The translations under genes and the position numbers were made by a program. Below, piece after piece: positions 36,208-46,250 of a stretch of 64,000 nucleotides of DNA (within the stretch, counting starts at the first letter, position 1; the number at the start of each line of letters is the position of its first letter). The notes beneath the pieces were generated by a model. The model searched no databases. It was given only the letters and a program-made list of their open reading frames with translations, and had not been told where the DNA came from. The stretch is from NCBI RefSeq assembly GCF_900129585.1, contig NZ_FQWF01000011.1:1-64000 (forward strand). The letters run 5' to 3'. Source of the stretch: Flavobacterium micromati (GTDB taxonomy: Bacteria; Bacteroidota; Bacteroidia; Flavobacteriales; Flavobacteriaceae).

Positions 36208-36804
36208 ATGGCTTACGATAAATTTAATATCCTTACAAGTAACGCAGTGCCGTTACCAATAGAAAACGTAGATACTGATCAAATAATTCCAGCTCGCTTC
36301 TTAAAAGCAACAGAGCGCGTAGGTTTTGGCGACAACCTATTTAGAGACTGGAGATATAATAGTGACGATTCTCCAAAGACTGATTTTGTTTTAAATAATC
36401 CTACTTATTCAGGAAAAATTCTTGTAGGTGGAAAAAACTTTGGTTCCGGCTCTTCTCGCGAGCATGCAGCTTGGGCAGTTTATGATTACGGTTTTCGTGT
36501 TGTGGTTTCTAGCTTTTTTGCTGATATTTTTAAGGGGAATTGCTTAAACATTGGTGTTCTACCAGTTCAAGTAAGCGCCGAATTTGCAGATAAAATCTTT
36601 ACAGCAATCGAAGCTGATCCAAAAACGGAACTTGAAATTAACCTTCTAGAACAATCAATCACCATTTTAAAAACGGGTGAAAAAGACACATTTGATATCA
36701 ACGGATACAAAAAGAATAATATGCTGAACGGCTTTGATGACATCGATTATCTGCAAAACATTAAAGAGGAGATAGTAACTTTTGCTGAAAAGCAACTTAT
36801 TTAA
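36208..36804 (+). CDS. leuD: 3-Isopropylmalate dehydratase small subunit
   Basis: The protein is 198 aa, the swivelling domain partner of LeuC. It has the start FNILTSNAVPLPIENVDTDQIIPARFLK, the conserved GKNFGSGSSREHAAWAVYDYGF and the substrate-loop region. Length fits bacterial LeuD. It follows leuC after a palindromic spacer of about 100 bp, and the two are expected to form the isomerase heterodimer. Confidence 0.96.
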   Translation: MAYDKFNILTSNAVPLPIENVDTDQIIPARFLKATERVGFGDNLFRDWRYNSDDSPKTDFVLNNPTYSGKILVGGKNFGSGSSREHAAWAVYDYGFRVVVSSFFADIFKGNCLNIGVLPVQVSAEFADKIFTAIEADPKTELEINLLEQSITILKTGEKDTFDINGYKKNNMLNGFDDIDYLQNIKEEIVTFAEKQLI

Positions 36805-36885
36805 AGAGCAAAATATAAGATTGAAATTTCAATTCCTTGGTATTTTAGATAGAGGTATGTTTTCTATTTTTGCCAAAAAAAAGAT

Positions 36886-37413
36886 ATGACTTTCAAAACA
36901 AGTACAATAAATGATATCGAGACGATTTTCGAGTTTTACGACATAGCTGTAAAGTATCAGAAAACCAAGTTCAACAAGCATTGGCAAGGTTTTGAAACCG
37001 AATTAATAAAAAAAGAGATAGCTGAAAACCGACAGTGGAAAATCATTATTGATGAGAAAATTGTCTGTGTTTTTGCAATCACTTTCGAAGATGAAAGCAT
37101 TTGGAAAGAAAAAAACAGCGATAAGGCCGTTTACTTTCACAGAATTGTAACTCATCCAGACTGTAAAGGACAAAATTTTGTCAAGAAGATTATAGCTTGG
37201 GGAAAGCAATTTGCCAAAGAAAAAAAGCTCGATTATTTGAGGCTAGATACTTGGGGAGACAACACCGAATTAATTGATTATTATCAAAAATGCGGATTTG
37301 AATTTTTAGGAATCATAACGCCAAATTATAACGGATTACCCAAACATTACGATGGAATTACGCTTAGTTTATTTGAAATTAAATTGAATGAAGATTGTGA
37401 TGAATCGCCATAA
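36886..37413 (+). CDS. GNAT-family N-acetyltransferase
   Basis: The protein is 175 aa with a GNAT fold: N-terminal helix (NDIETIFEFYDIAVKYQ), strand with YFHRIVTHPDCKGQNFVKKII providing the acetyl-CoA-binding R/Q-x-x-G-x-G/A-like turn (CKGQNF), and C-terminal DNTELIDYYQKCGFEFLG. It is embedded between leuD and leuA on the same strand with short gaps, so it is co-transcribed with leucine genes. A role in leucine metabolism is not indicated by sequence; substrate unknown. Confidence 0.85.
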   Translation: MTFKTSTINDIETIFEFYDIAVKYQKTKFNKHWQGFETELIKKEIAENRQWKIIIDEKIVCVFAITFEDESIWKEKNSDKAVYFHRIVTHPDCKGQNFVKKIIAWGKQFAKEKKLDYLRLDTWGDNTELIDYYQKCGFEFLGIITPNYNGLPKHYDGITLSLFEIKLNEDCDESP

Positions 37414-37441
37414 TTTACCTCTAAAGCGACAATTATAAACA

Positions 37442-38971
37442 ATGAAAAAAAGAAAAATTGAAATAATGGACACGACACTCCGTGATGGGGAACAAACCTC
37501 AGGAGTATCATTTTCTGCTGCAGAAAAATTGACCATTGCGCAATTGTTGCTAGAAGAATTAAATGTTGACCGAATCGAAATCGCCTCGGCTCGAGTTAGC
37601 GAAGGCGAATTTCAGGGTGTAAAAGGAATTATGACGTGGGCCAAAGGGAAAGGATACGTAAATAGAATTGAAGTGCTAACTTTTGTTGACAGCGGACTTT
37701 CTATCGAATGGATGAAAAGCACGGGTGCCAAAGTTCAAAATTTACTAACTAAAGGATCCTTAAATCATCTCACACATCAGTTAAAGAAAACGCCAGAGCA
37801 ACATTTTGACGAGATCGCGCTAACAATTGCTTTGGCGCAAGAAAATGATATTGAGACTAATGTTTATCTAGAAGACTGGAGTAACGGTATGCGTAATTCG
37901 CCAGAGTATGTATTTCAGTATTTAGATTTTTTAACTAAACAACCAGTCAAAAGAATCTTATTGCCAGATACTTTAGGGGTTCTTATTCCATCAGAAACAT
38001 TTCAATTTATCTCTCAAATCACTTCAAAATATCCACATATTCATTTTGATTTTCATGCGCACAATGATTATGATTTAAGCATAGCTAATGTTATGGAAGC
38101 GGTCAAAGCGGGCATAAATGGACTTCATGTCACCGTAAATGGAATGGGGGAGCGGGCAGGAAATGCACCTTTGGAAAGCACCGTTGCTGTTATCAATGAT
38201 TTTATGCCAGAAATAGAAATGAATGTAAGAGAATCGTCGTTATACTCCGTTAGTAAATTAGTGGAGACCTTTACAGGCTATCGAATTCCAGCAAACAAGC
38301 CCATCGTGGGTGATAATGTTTTTACTCAAACGGCTGGAATCCATGCTGATGGTGATAATAAAAACAATCTCTATTTCAACGATTTACTTCCGGAACGTTT
38401 TGGAAGAAAACGAAAATATGCATTAGGAAAAACATCTGGCAAAGCTAATATTGAAAAAAATCTTCAAGAAATGGGTTTGCAGCTGAATCCGGAAGATCTA
38501 AAATTAGTAACGCAACGAATTATCGAATTGGGTGATAAAAAGGAAACGGTGACTAAGGAAGATTTGCCCTATATCATTTCTGATGTTCTCGATAGTCAGA
38601 CCTACTTAGAAAAAATAGTAGTTGAATCCTATATTTTATCTCATGCTAAAGGAATGCGGCCTTCAACAACCTTATCTTTAAAAATAGATGGAGAAATTAT
38701 TGAAGAACACGCTCAAGGTGATGGACAATTTGATGCATTTATGAATGCACTAGCCAAAATTTATAAGAGTAAAAATTTAGAATTGCCAAAACTGATTGAT
38801 TATGCCGTGAGAATTCCTCCAGGAAGTAGTTCTGATGCTTTATGTGAAACCATAATAACATGGACTAACAACGGAAAAGAATTTAAAACCAGAGGATTAG
38901 ACTCAGATCAAACGGTTGCAGCCATTGTTGCAACACAGAAAATGTTGAATGTAATTCCCTCCCCTCTCTAA
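37442..38971 (+). CDS. leuA: 2-Isopropylmalate synthase
   Basis: The protein is 509 aa. The DRE-TIM metallolyase barrel has the N-terminal DTTLRDGEQTSGV motif and metal-binding HAHNDYDL, with the GMGERAGNAPLE signature. The C-terminal LeuA dimerisation/regulatory domain begins near residue 360 and carries the leucine-feedback region. It condenses 2-ketoisovalerate with acetyl-CoA. Citramalate synthases share the fold, but the surrounding leuCDB argues for isopropylmalate synthase. The last residues (NVIPSPL) are encoded by the start of a palindromic intergenic element. Confidence 0.88.
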   Translation: MKKRKIEIMDTTLRDGEQTSGVSFSAAEKLTIAQLLLEELNVDRIEIASARVSEGEFQGVKGIMTWAKGKGYVNRIEVLTFVDSGLSIEWMKSTGAKVQNLLTKGSLNHLTHQLKKTPEQHFDEIALTIALAQENDIETNVYLEDWSNGMRNSPEYVFQYLDFLTKQPVKRILLPDTLGVLIPSETFQFISQITSKYPHIHFDFHAHNDYDLSIANVMEAVKAGINGLHVTVNGMGERAGNAPLESTVAVINDFMPEIEMNVRESSLYSVSKLVETFTGYRIPANKPIVGDNVFTQTAGIHADGDNKNNLYFNDLLPERFGRKRKYALGKTSGKANIEKNLQEMGLQLNPEDLKLVTQRIIELGDKKETVTKEDLPYIISDVLDSQTYLEKIVVESYILSHAKGMRPSTTLSLKIDGEIIEEHAQGDGQFDAFMNALAKIYKSKNLELPKLIDYAVRIPPGSSSDALCETIITWTNNGKEFKTRGLDSDQTVAAIVATQKMLNVIPSPL

Positions 38972-39100
38972 GCGGCGGGACTCCTCAAAGGAGTGGGAGC
39001 CTAAATGAAGTAGGTACACTAAAAATAAAACTCAAACACTAACATTATCCTTTTGTATCTCGGCTCGCTCTCCTTCAGAGGGAGTCGTGGAGAGGAATAA
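38957..39100. repeat. Palindromic element between leuA and leuB
   Basis: It contains CTCCTCAAAGGAGTGGGAGCC and CTCTCCTTCAGAGGGAGTCG, two imperfect palindromes in a 140-bp spacer. The leuA stop codon lies within the start of the element (CCCTCCCCTCTCTAA). It is of the same type as the leuC-leuD spacer. Confidence 0.55.
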
Positions 39101-39110
39101 ATCTAAAAAT

Positions 39111-40172
39111 ATGAAATATAATATTGCGCTTTTAGCTGGAGATGGAATAGGTCCAGAAGTAATTAATGAAGCTGTAAAAGTATCAGATGCTATTGCAAAA
39201 AAATTTAATCATCAAATAACTTGGACGCCTGCTTTAACTGGAGCTTGTGCAATTGATGCCGTTGGGGTTCCTTACCCTGACGATACTCACGATATTTGTA
39301 TGGCTGCTGACGCCGTTTTGTTTGGAGCTATTGGTCATCCAAAATACGATAATGATCCAAGCGCAACCGTAAGACCAGAACAGGGATTACTGTTAATGCG
39401 CAAAAAATTAGGTTTGTTTGCTAATGTGCGACCTACGTTTACTTTCCCGTCACTAATTGATAATTCTCCATTAAAAAAAGAAAGAATTGAAGGAACTGAT
39501 TTGGTTTTTTTACGAGAATTAACCGGTGGAATTTACTTTGGAGATAAAGGAAGGCTAGATGGAGGCGAAACTGCCTTTGACACTTGTACTTATACCAGAG
39601 CAGAAGTACAGCGTTTAGCTAAAAAAGGTTTTGAACTAGCGATGACCAGAACCAAAAAATTGTGTTGTGTTGATAAAGCTAATGTTTTAGAAACTTCTCG
39701 ATTGTGGAGAGAAACAGTTCAAGCCATGGAGAAAGACTATCCAGAAGTTACTGTTTCTTATGAGTTTGTAGATGCTGTTGCAATGCGATTAGTTCAATGG
39801 CCAAATTCGTATGACGTGTTGATTACTGAGAATTTATTTGGAGACATCCTTACCGATGAAGCTTCGGTAATTTCAGGATCAATGGGATTAATGCCTTCCG
39901 CATCGGTGGGCGAACACACTTCATTGTACGAACCTATTCACGGTTCGTATCCTCAAGCAACTGGATTAAATATTGCCAATCCATTAGCAACTGTCTTATC
40001 AGCGGCGATGATGTTTGAAGACGCTTTTGGATTAAAAGCAGAAGCAGAAGCAATCAGAAATGTAGTCAATAAATCATTAGAGCACGGAATTGTAACCGAA
40101 GATTTAGTTGCAAAAGGAGCTAAGGCATATTCTACTAGCGAAGTTGGTGACTGGTTAGTTGCTAATTTATAA
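39111..40172 (+). CDS. leuB: 3-Isopropylmalate dehydrogenase
   Basis: The protein is 353 aa from the ATG at 39111; a GTG-started frame from 39087 reads out of a repeat element. The beta-decarboxylating dehydrogenase fold shows LLAGDGIGPEVI, RPEQGLLLMRKKLGLFANVRP, the catalytic-metal region ITENLFGDILTDEASVISGSMGLMPSAS and the NAD-binding HGSYPQATGLNIANPLAT. It oxidises and decarboxylates 3-isopropylmalate to 2-ketoisocaproate. It is the last gene of the leu run. Confidence 0.96.
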   Translation: MKYNIALLAGDGIGPEVINEAVKVSDAIAKKFNHQITWTPALTGACAIDAVGVPYPDDTHDICMAADAVLFGAIGHPKYDNDPSATVRPEQGLLLMRKKLGLFANVRPTFTFPSLIDNSPLKKERIEGTDLVFLRELTGGIYFGDKGRLDGGETAFDTCTYTRAEVQRLAKKGFELAMTRTKKLCCVDKANVLETSRLWRETVQAMEKDYPEVTVSYEFVDAVAMRLVQWPNSYDVLITENLFGDILTDEASVISGSMGLMPSASVGEHTSLYEPIHGSYPQATGLNIANPLATVLSAAMMFEDAFGLKAEAEAIRNVVNKSLEHGIVTEDLVAKGAKAYSTSEVGDWLVANL

Positions 40173-40421
40173 AGTACGAAATTCAGATTTAGATGAGAAA
40201 TTGTTTTAAACCATTTGTGAAAACGAATGATTTTTACTTTTGTTGATTTTGTATCTAGATCATCGGTGTGAAATTTTATATAAAATAATAGAAATTTATT
40301 GAAATTCGGATCACACCATTTTTTCATTGTATTTACATTAATTTCAACACAAACATTTAGTAAACTAACATAGCATAAACGTAAACTACATTTAATGCAT
40401 ACTTTTTAAAGTTTACAAAGT

Positions 40422-41162
40422 TTAATACTTTATTTTTCCTACTTGTCTCATTACACGAACAATTTTAGTTTTTCTATTATTTATGTACGACGAAGAACTA
40501 GTGGCTTTATATTTTCTGGGATTTGGCAAAATTGCGGCTATTCCTGCGGCTTGAATTGGGGTTAATGAAGTTGCGTCTTTGCGGTACCAATGTTCTGTTG
40601 CAGCTTGAGCGCCGTAAACACCGTCACCCATTTCAATACTATTGAGATATACTTCCATAATGCGTTCTTTTCCCCAGATCATTTCAATTAAAACTGTAAA
40701 ATAAGCTTCTAATCCTTTGCGAAAATAACTCCGACCTTGCCACAGAAATACATTTTTAGCGGTTTGCTGTGAGATAGTGCTACCCCCTTTTATTCGGCGG
40801 CCGCGCTCATTACTTTTATAAGCTTTTTGCATTGCGGTAAAATCAAAACCATTATGAGTCAAAAAGTTTCCATCTTCACTAGCTATTACTGCTTTTTGAA
40901 GATTCATTGAAATTTTATCAATAGGTTCCCAATCATGGCTAAAAAAAACTTCTTTTCCAGCAAATTTATTTTCTATTGCCCTAATCACCATCAATGGAGT
41001 AAAAACTACAGGAATAAATTTAAAGAGTACGACTAAAAACAATGAAATTCCAACGAACCACAAAATCAGTTTTAGTACAAAACGAGATATTTTATTTTTA
41101 AAAGAAGTCGGTGCTTTTTTAGCTGGTTGTCTCGTTTTTTTTGGAGTTATCTTTGTTGCCAT
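40422..41162 (-). CDS. mtgA: Monofunctional peptidoglycan glycosyltransferase
   Basis: The protein is 246 aa from the ATG at 41162. A basic N-terminus ([17 protein letters not shown]) precedes one membrane anchor (about 30-50, [20 protein letters not shown]). The GT51 domain has motif 1 with the catalytic Glu, [14 protein letters not shown], motif 2 [15 protein letters not shown] and motif 4 [20 protein letters not shown]. It lacks a transpeptidase domain, so it polymerises glycan strands only, at the periplasmic face. Its start overlaps the stop of the upstream oxidoreductase by one base, implying translational coupling. Confidence 0.93.
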   Translation of the reverse strand: MATKITPKKTRQPAKKAPTSFKNKISRFVLKLILWFVGISLFLVVLFKFIPVVFTPLMVIRAIENKFAGKEVFFSHDWEPIDKISMNLQKAVIASEDGNFLTHNGFDFTAMQKAYKSNERGRRIKGGSTISQQTAKNVFLWQGRSYFRKGLEAYFTVLIEMIWGKERIMEVYLNSIEMGDGVYGAQAATEHWYRKDATSLTPIQAAGIAAILPNPRKYKATSSSSYINNRKTKIVRVMRQVGKIKY

Positions 41163-42280
41163 TATACTAATTCTGCTAATTCTGTTCCTATTAAACTTCC
41201 TATTGCAACTCCCATTCCGCCTAATCGTACTCCGCAATACACGTTACTAGATAGTTGTGAAACTATAGGATTTTTGCTATTGCCCATACCCATAATGCCG
41301 CTCCAGCGATGCGCAATTTGGAAATCATAATTGGGCAAAATTACTTCTTTTAGTAATTGTTCCAATTTATTCTGGACGACAACTGTTTGTCCAAATTCAG
41401 TTGTGTTTTCTGTTTCAAAATCTAAGTTTCTTCCCCCGCCCAGCAAGATTCGGTCATCAATATTTCTAAAATAGTAATAACCTTCATCTAAATGAAAAGT
41501 GCCTTTTATGTCTAAATTTTTAATGGGCTGCGTAATCAAAACTTGCGCTCGTGCGGGTTTGACATCACCATTTGTTAAGCTATCAGCAAAACCATTTGTA
41601 GCAAATAATAGTTTTTTTGTTGTAAAATTAAAATCACCCAGCGCAACTTCTACTTCATTTTCTTTATCTGAATACGCGGTTACGGTTTGCTGATTCAAAA
41701 TTAAAATATTTTCTGAAACAGCATTTTTCAGCAAAGCTTGCATCATATTTCCAGTATCAATTTGGGCTTCAAAAGGATTAAATATCAAATATTCATTGAT
41801 TCCTGCAAATCCAAAACGATCTATTTGTGTGGCAAAAACATCAGCTTTAAATAATGGCTTTAGGATTTCATTAATAAAAGGTAATTTTTTTAGGCAGTGA
41901 TTAAAACTGCTGTCATCTTCTTTTAAAAATAACTCGTAACCGCCATACGGTTTAAAATCTATTGCATTGTCGCCCAATCTTTTTCGCAACATTTGCAAAC
42001 CCTTCCAACGATTTGAAATTAGGTTAATTACTTCTTCTTCTGAATGCGATTTTAAATCGTCTACAATTTCAGAGATACTTCCAAAACAAGCAAAACCAGC
42101 ATTTTTAGTACTGGCGCCTTGGGGTAACATTCCTTTTTCTAGGATTAGAATTTTGCTATCAGGAAATCTTTCGCGCAGGTGTAAAGCAGTGTGTAAACCC
42201 ACAATACCGCTGCCGACGATAGTATAATCTACATTTGTAAACCAGTTCTTCAATTCCCAGTAACTCAAATTCATAGCCAA
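41162..42280 (-). CDS. FAD-dependent oxidoreductase, DAO family
   Basis: The protein is 372 aa. A Rossmann dinucleotide-binding motif [32 protein letters not shown] (in pieces, about 20-50) identifies [21 protein letters not shown] sequence and C-terminal [21 protein letters not shown] fit glycine/D-amino-acid oxidase-type enzymes. The substrate is not evident. It shares an operon with mtgA (one-base overlap), without an obvious functional reason. The start may be the ATG two codons in. Confidence 0.87.
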   Translation of the reverse strand: MAMNLSYWELKNWFTNVDYTIVGSGIVGLHTALHLRERFPDSKILILEKGMLPQGASTKNAGFACFGSISEIVDDLKSHSEEEVINLISNRWKGLQMLRKRLGDNAIDFKPYGGYELFLKEDDSSFNHCLKKLPFINEILKPLFKADVFATQIDRFGFAGINEYLIFNPFEAQIDTGNMMQALLKNAVSENILILNQQTVTAYSDKENEVEVALGDFNFTTKKLLFATNGFADSLTNGDVKPARAQVLITQPIKNLDIKGTFHLDEGYYYFRNIDDRILLGGGRNLDFETENTTEFGQTVVVQNKLEQLLKEVILPNYDFQIAHRWSGIMGMGNSKNPIVSQLSSNVYCGVRLGGMGVAIGSLIGTELAELV

Positions 42281-42418
42281 TCGTTTTTTATAAAAATAGT
42301 AATTTTTTGAATTTTATTGGAGTTGCCGTAGCTCAAAGTATAGATTTAACAAGAAGATTGAAAAATCTATTTTTTTTAGTAGACCTAATGTGCTCTTACA
42401 AACTTGCAAATAAATACC

Positions 42419-43885
42419 TTAAATTTTCTTTCTCATCCTCGCAACAGGAATGTCCAGCTGCTCACGGTATTTAGCGATCGTTCTACGCGCTATTGGATAG
42501 CCTTTTTCTTTTAAAATTTCAGCTAACTGATCGTCAGGAAGTGGTTTTTTCTTATCTTCTTCCTCAATCGTATCTTGTAGTATTTTCTTAATTTCTAAAG
42601 TTGAAACGTCTTCGCCTTGGTCGTTTTTCATCGATTCTGAGAAAAATTCTTTGATTAGTTTTGTTCCGTAGGGAGTTTCTACATATTTGCTGTTGGCCAC
42701 ACGAGAAATCGTTGAAATATCAAGATTTACCATATCGGCAATATCTTTTAAAATCATTGGTTTTAACTTGGTTTCATCGCCATCTAAGAAAAATTCTTGT
42801 TGGTAATGCATAATCGCATTCATCGTTACAAAAAGCGTTTCTTGTCGCTGACGAATGGCATCAATAAACCATTTAGCCGAGTCTAGTTTTTGCTTGATAA
42901 ATTGCACTGCATCTTTTTGTTGCGCTGATTTATCGCGAGAATCCTTATACGTTTGCATCATTTCCTGATAATCTTTGGAAACGTGCAGCGAAGGAGCATT
43001 TCGACCATTTAATGTTAATTCTAGTTCTGCATCGACAATGCGAATGGCAAAATCAGGAACTACATTTTCTGTAATTTTGTTATTTCCAGTAAATGCACCA
43101 CCTGGTTTGGGATTTAGTTTTTCTATTTCGTAGATCGCTTTTTTAAGTTGCTCATTCGAAACACTATACTTTTGAATCAGTTTATCATAATGTTTTTTGG
43201 TAAACGCGTCAAACTGATTTTCGATAATATCAGTAGCTAGTTCCACAGATTCTGTGGGTGTTTTATGTTTTAATTGCAACAATAAACATTCCTGTAAATC
43301 TTGCGCACCTACGCCCGAAGGTTCTAGTTCGTGAATTACCTGTAACATTTTCTCCACCATTTTTTCATCAGTGTAGATGCCTTGAGTAAATGCCATATCA
43401 TCTACCATATCAGCCACACTGCGACGAATATATCCCATATCATCAATGCTTCCCACAAGAAATTCGGCAATTTCCCGCTCTTCATCATTCAAGATAAAGG
43501 TGTTTAATTGATTGATTAAATCTTGATGAAAACTTACAGGCGCTGCAAAAGGTGTTTCACGATCGTCATCATCGTCGCTATAATTGTTGGCTTGAGTTTT
43601 GTAATCGGGAGTTTCGTCGTTGCTCAGATATTCGTCAATGTTGATATCTTCGGCTTCAATACGCTCTGATTCGGCCTCATCATAATCATCGTAATCTTCG
43701 TTTTCAAACTCGTCTTTTTCGAATTCATCCTCCTCTTTACCTGCTTCAAGAGCTGGGTTTTCGTTCATTTCCTCTAATAAACGTTGTTCAAAAGCTTGCG
43801 TAGGCAATTGAATTAACTTCATCAGCTGGATTTGCTGTGGAGATAATTTCTGTGATAATTTTAGATTTAAGAATTGCTTTAGCAT
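42419..43885 (-). CDS. rpoN: RNA polymerase sigma-54 factor
   Basis: The protein is 488 aa. The Gln-rich N-terminal activator-binding region (KLSPQQIQLMKLIQLP) is followed by an acidic linker (EEDEFEKDEFENEDYDDYDEAE), a core-binding region, and the RpoN box ARRTIAKYR (466-474) that reads the -24 element. It serves NtrC-type activators such as the regulator at 5675-7027. It is monocistronic here. Repeats (GCCACTAAGACGC-type) begin about 25 bp upstream of the start codon and may sit within its promoter region. Confidence 0.96.
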   Translation of the reverse strand: MLKQFLNLKLSQKLSPQQIQLMKLIQLPTQAFEQRLLEEMNENPALEAGKEEDEFEKDEFENEDYDDYDEAESERIEAEDINIDEYLSNDETPDYKTQANNYSDDDDDRETPFAAPVSFHQDLINQLNTFILNDEEREIAEFLVGSIDDMGYIRRSVADMVDDMAFTQGIYTDEKMVEKMLQVIHELEPSGVGAQDLQECLLLQLKHKTPTESVELATDIIENQFDAFTKKHYDKLIQKYSVSNEQLKKAIYEIEKLNPKPGGAFTGNNKITENVVPDFAIRIVDAELELTLNGRNAPSLHVSKDYQEMMQTYKDSRDKSAQQKDAVQFIKQKLDSAKWFIDAIRQRQETLFVTMNAIMHYQQEFFLDGDETKLKPMILKDIADMVNLDISTISRVANSKYVETPYGTKLIKEFFSESMKNDQGEDVSTLEIKKILQDTIEEEDKKKPLPDDQLAEILKEKGYPIARRTIAKYREQLDIPVARMRKKI

Positions 43886-43911
43886 AATAAGGCACTAATT
43901 TTTTTGTTTGT

Positions 43912-44060
43912 CTTGCCACTAAGACGCAAAGACGCAAAGTTTTTGTTTGCATTATCAAGTCTTTAATTTGTTTTACTTCATTTTGCCATTTAAGCGCGAA
44001 GTTCTACATTTAGAGACTCTAATTTGTTTTTATTTTTTTGCTACCAAGGCGCAAAGTTTT
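43912..44060 (+). repeat. Left inverted-repeat flank of the GxxExxY remnant
   Basis: Copies of a TTGCCACTAAGACGCAAAG-like unit (43912-43944) and TTGCTACCAAGGCGCAAAG (44037-44060), with a third worn copy near 43981. The opposite orientation of the same unit lies on the far side of the dead gene (44541-44670). Confidence 0.7.
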
Positions 44061-44073
44061 TATTTTTTGAGAA

Positions 44074-44469
44074 TTAATAATTAGTTCTCGTATGAATATA
44101 TCTTTTAATTCCGTTTTTTATTAACGGAACATTAAAATTAATCAAAAATCCTAAATTTTTATCTAACATTCTCAAATGACTTATGATTTGAGCCTGCCAA
44201 ACAGGATTTACTATTTCAACTGCTTTTATCTCTACAATTACACAATCTTCTACTAATAAATCAAGTCGTAAACCTTCATTAAATTCGATACCATCGTAAA
44301 TAATAGGTAGGTCGATTTGTCTTTTTACTTCAAGTCCGGCTTTACTAATTTCATGAGCTAAACAAACTTCATAAACTCTTTCCAGTAAAGCTGGACCAAG
44401 CTATTTGTGGACGTTATAAGCTGAATTTACAATTATTTTAGCAATTTCTTAGGTTCTCTCGGTAATCAT
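44074..44469 (-). pseudogene. Dead GxxExxY-family gene (two nonsense codons)
   Basis: The frame is 132 codons and collinear with GxxExxY (PDDEXK_3-like) proteins. MITERT is followed by a stop, EIAKIIVNSAYNVHK by a second stop, then the diagnostic LGPALLERVYEVCLAHEI (the GxxExxY motif), LPIIYDGIEFNEGLRLDLLV, VIVEIKAVE and HLRMLDKNLGFLINF. The two stops occupy positions where family members often have Gln or Glu, so simple base changes would explain them. The Asp and Glu-x-Lys of the nuclease-like core (RLDLL, VEIKAV) survive. It is flanked by inverted repeats on both sides. Confidence 0.82.
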
Positions 44470-44540
44470 ATTTTTTAGATGTCATTGGTTGTCTTTTTTT
44501 TAAGACTCAGAATCTTTGTAATAATTTATTTATTCAAAAT

Positions 44541-44670
44541 AAAAACTTAGAGTTTTTGTGCCTTTGTAGCAAATCTATTAAATAAATAAACTTTGTGCCT
44601 TAGCGCCTTTGTGGCAAAGCTATTATTTATTCAAAATAAAAACATAGCGTCTTAATGCCTTTTTAGCAAA
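44541..44670 (-). repeat. Right inverted-repeat flank of the GxxExxY remnant
   Basis: Three units read in reverse as TTTGCTACAAAGGCACAAA (44541-44573), TTTGCCACAAAGGCGCTAAG (44588-44619) and TTTGCTAAAAAGGCATTAAG (44637-44670). They are inverted copies of the left-flank units. A direct repeat TATTCAAAATAAAAAC also occurs at 44531 and 44629. Confidence 0.7.
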
Positions 44671-44696
44671 CATTTAAAAAAACTTCGTGGTAAAAA

Positions 44697-46133
44697 CTAA
44701 AACTCCGCATTCATAGGTGTTCTAGGAAAAGGAATTACATCTCTAATGTTTGTCATTCCAGTCACAAAAAGCACTAATCTTTCAAATCCAAGTCCGAAAC
44801 CAGAATGAACCGCTGAACCAAATTTTCTAGTGTCTAAGTACCACCATAATTCCTCTTCATCAATTCCTATTACTTTCATTTTTTCAATCAAAACATCGTA
44901 ACGTTCTTCTCGTTGTGAGCCGCCCACAATTTCTCCAATTCCTGGAAACAAAATATCCATTGCCGCAACTGTTTTTCCATCTTCGTTCAAACGCATGTAA
45001 AAAGATTTGATGTTTGCTGGATAATCATAAACAATTACTGGACATTTAAAATGTTTTTCAACCAAATAACGTTCGTGCTCACTTTGCAAATCAGCGCCCC
45101 ATTCATCAATGATATAACTAAATTTCTTCTTTTTGTTAGGTGTACATTCTCTCAAAATAGCGATAGCTTCAGTGTATGAAACACGCTTAAAATTATTTTC
45201 TAAAACAAAATTTAATTTATCAAGCAAAGCTAATTCGCTTCGATCTGCTTGCGGTTTTGATTTTTCTTCCTCTAGAAGGCGGCTCTCTAAAAACTTCAAA
45301 TCGGCGGGACATTTATCCAATGTATATTTGATCACATACTGAATAAAATCTTCCGCTAAATCCATGTTATCATGCAAATCATTAAATGCCACTTCGGGTT
45401 CAATCATCCAAAATTCGGCCAAATGGCGTGAAGTGTTTGAATTTTCCGCACGGAATGTTGGTCCAAAAGTATATATTTGGCCCAAAGCCATTGCAAAAGT
45501 TTCCCCTTCTAATTGTCCAGAAACAGTAAGGTTTGTCTGTTTTCCAAAGAAATCTTTTTTATAATCGATACTTCCTTCTTCATTTTTAGGTAAATCATCA
45601 AGTGGCAATGACGTTACTTGAAACATTTCACCGGCGCCTTCGGCATCAGCACCAGTAATCACTGGCGTATTCACGTAAACAAAGCCTTTTTCTTGAAAGT
45701 AACTATGCACCGCAAATGATAATACTGATCGCACTCTCATAATTGCACCAAATACATTAGTGCGGACTCTTAAATGCGCATTTTCACGCAAGAAATCAAG
45801 ACTCGGTTTATTCTTAGGTTGTATTGGAAACTTCTCAGCATCTGAATCTCCAAGGATTTCCAGTTTAACAACTTGAATCTCAAATTTTTGACCTGCGCCT
45901 TTACTTTCAATTAAAGTGCCTGTTACTGATATCGCTGCTCCAGTAGTTATTCTCTTTAAGGTTTCGTCTGCCGTATTCTCAAAATCAACAACACATTGTA
46001 TGTTATCAATGGTCGAACCATCGTTTAAAGCAATAAATTGATTGTTTCTAAAAGTTCTCACCCATCCTTTTGCATTAACTTCATGAAGCGTCGTGGTACT
46101 GTTTAGTAAGTCTTTAACTTTTGTATGTCTCAT
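44697..46133 (-). CDS. asnS: Asparaginyl-tRNA synthetase
   Basis: The protein is 478 aa from the ATG at 46133. It has an N-terminal OB-fold anticodon-binding domain ([19 protein letters not shown]) and a class II catalytic core with motif 2 region [21 protein letters not shown] and motif 3 [27 protein letters not shown]. The long insertion between motifs is normal for AsnS, and the [10 protein letters not shown] form separates it from AspS. Cytoplasmic and essential. A TAnnTTTG promoter box lies upstream. Confidence 0.96.
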   Translation of the reverse strand: MRHTKVKDLLNSTTTLHEVNAKGWVRTFRNNQFIALNDGSTIDNIQCVVDFENTADETLKRITTGAAISVTGTLIESKGAGQKFEIQVVKLEILGDSDAEKFPIQPKNKPSLDFLRENAHLRVRTNVFGAIMRVRSVLSFAVHSYFQEKGFVYVNTPVITGADAEGAGEMFQVTSLPLDDLPKNEEGSIDYKKDFFGKQTNLTVSGQLEGETFAMALGQIYTFGPTFRAENSNTSRHLAEFWMIEPEVAFNDLHDNMDLAEDFIQYVIKYTLDKCPADLKFLESRLLEEEKSKPQADRSELALLDKLNFVLENNFKRVSYTEAIAILRECTPNKKKKFSYIIDEWGADLQSEHERYLVEKHFKCPVIVYDYPANIKSFYMRLNEDGKTVAAMDILFPGIGEIVGGSQREERYDVLIEKMKVIGIDEEELWWYLDTRKFGSAVHSGFGLGFERLVLFVTGMTNIRDVIPFPRTPMNAEF

Positions 46134-46178
46134 TTTATCTGTATAGTTGATATTTAAAATTGTTTTGTAACCGAACTG

Positions 46179-46186
46179 CAAATATA
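46179..46186 (-). promoter_or_regulatory. -7 promoter box of asnS
   Basis: The minus strand reads TATATTTG, exact TAnnTTTG, 45 bp before the asnS ATG. No clear -33 partner. Confidence 0.5.
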
Positions 46187-46250
46187 AATCATTTGTTTGG
46201 AAAAGTCATTGTGAGAAATGAAGCAATCTAATGAGTATTTTGTTTTTTTT

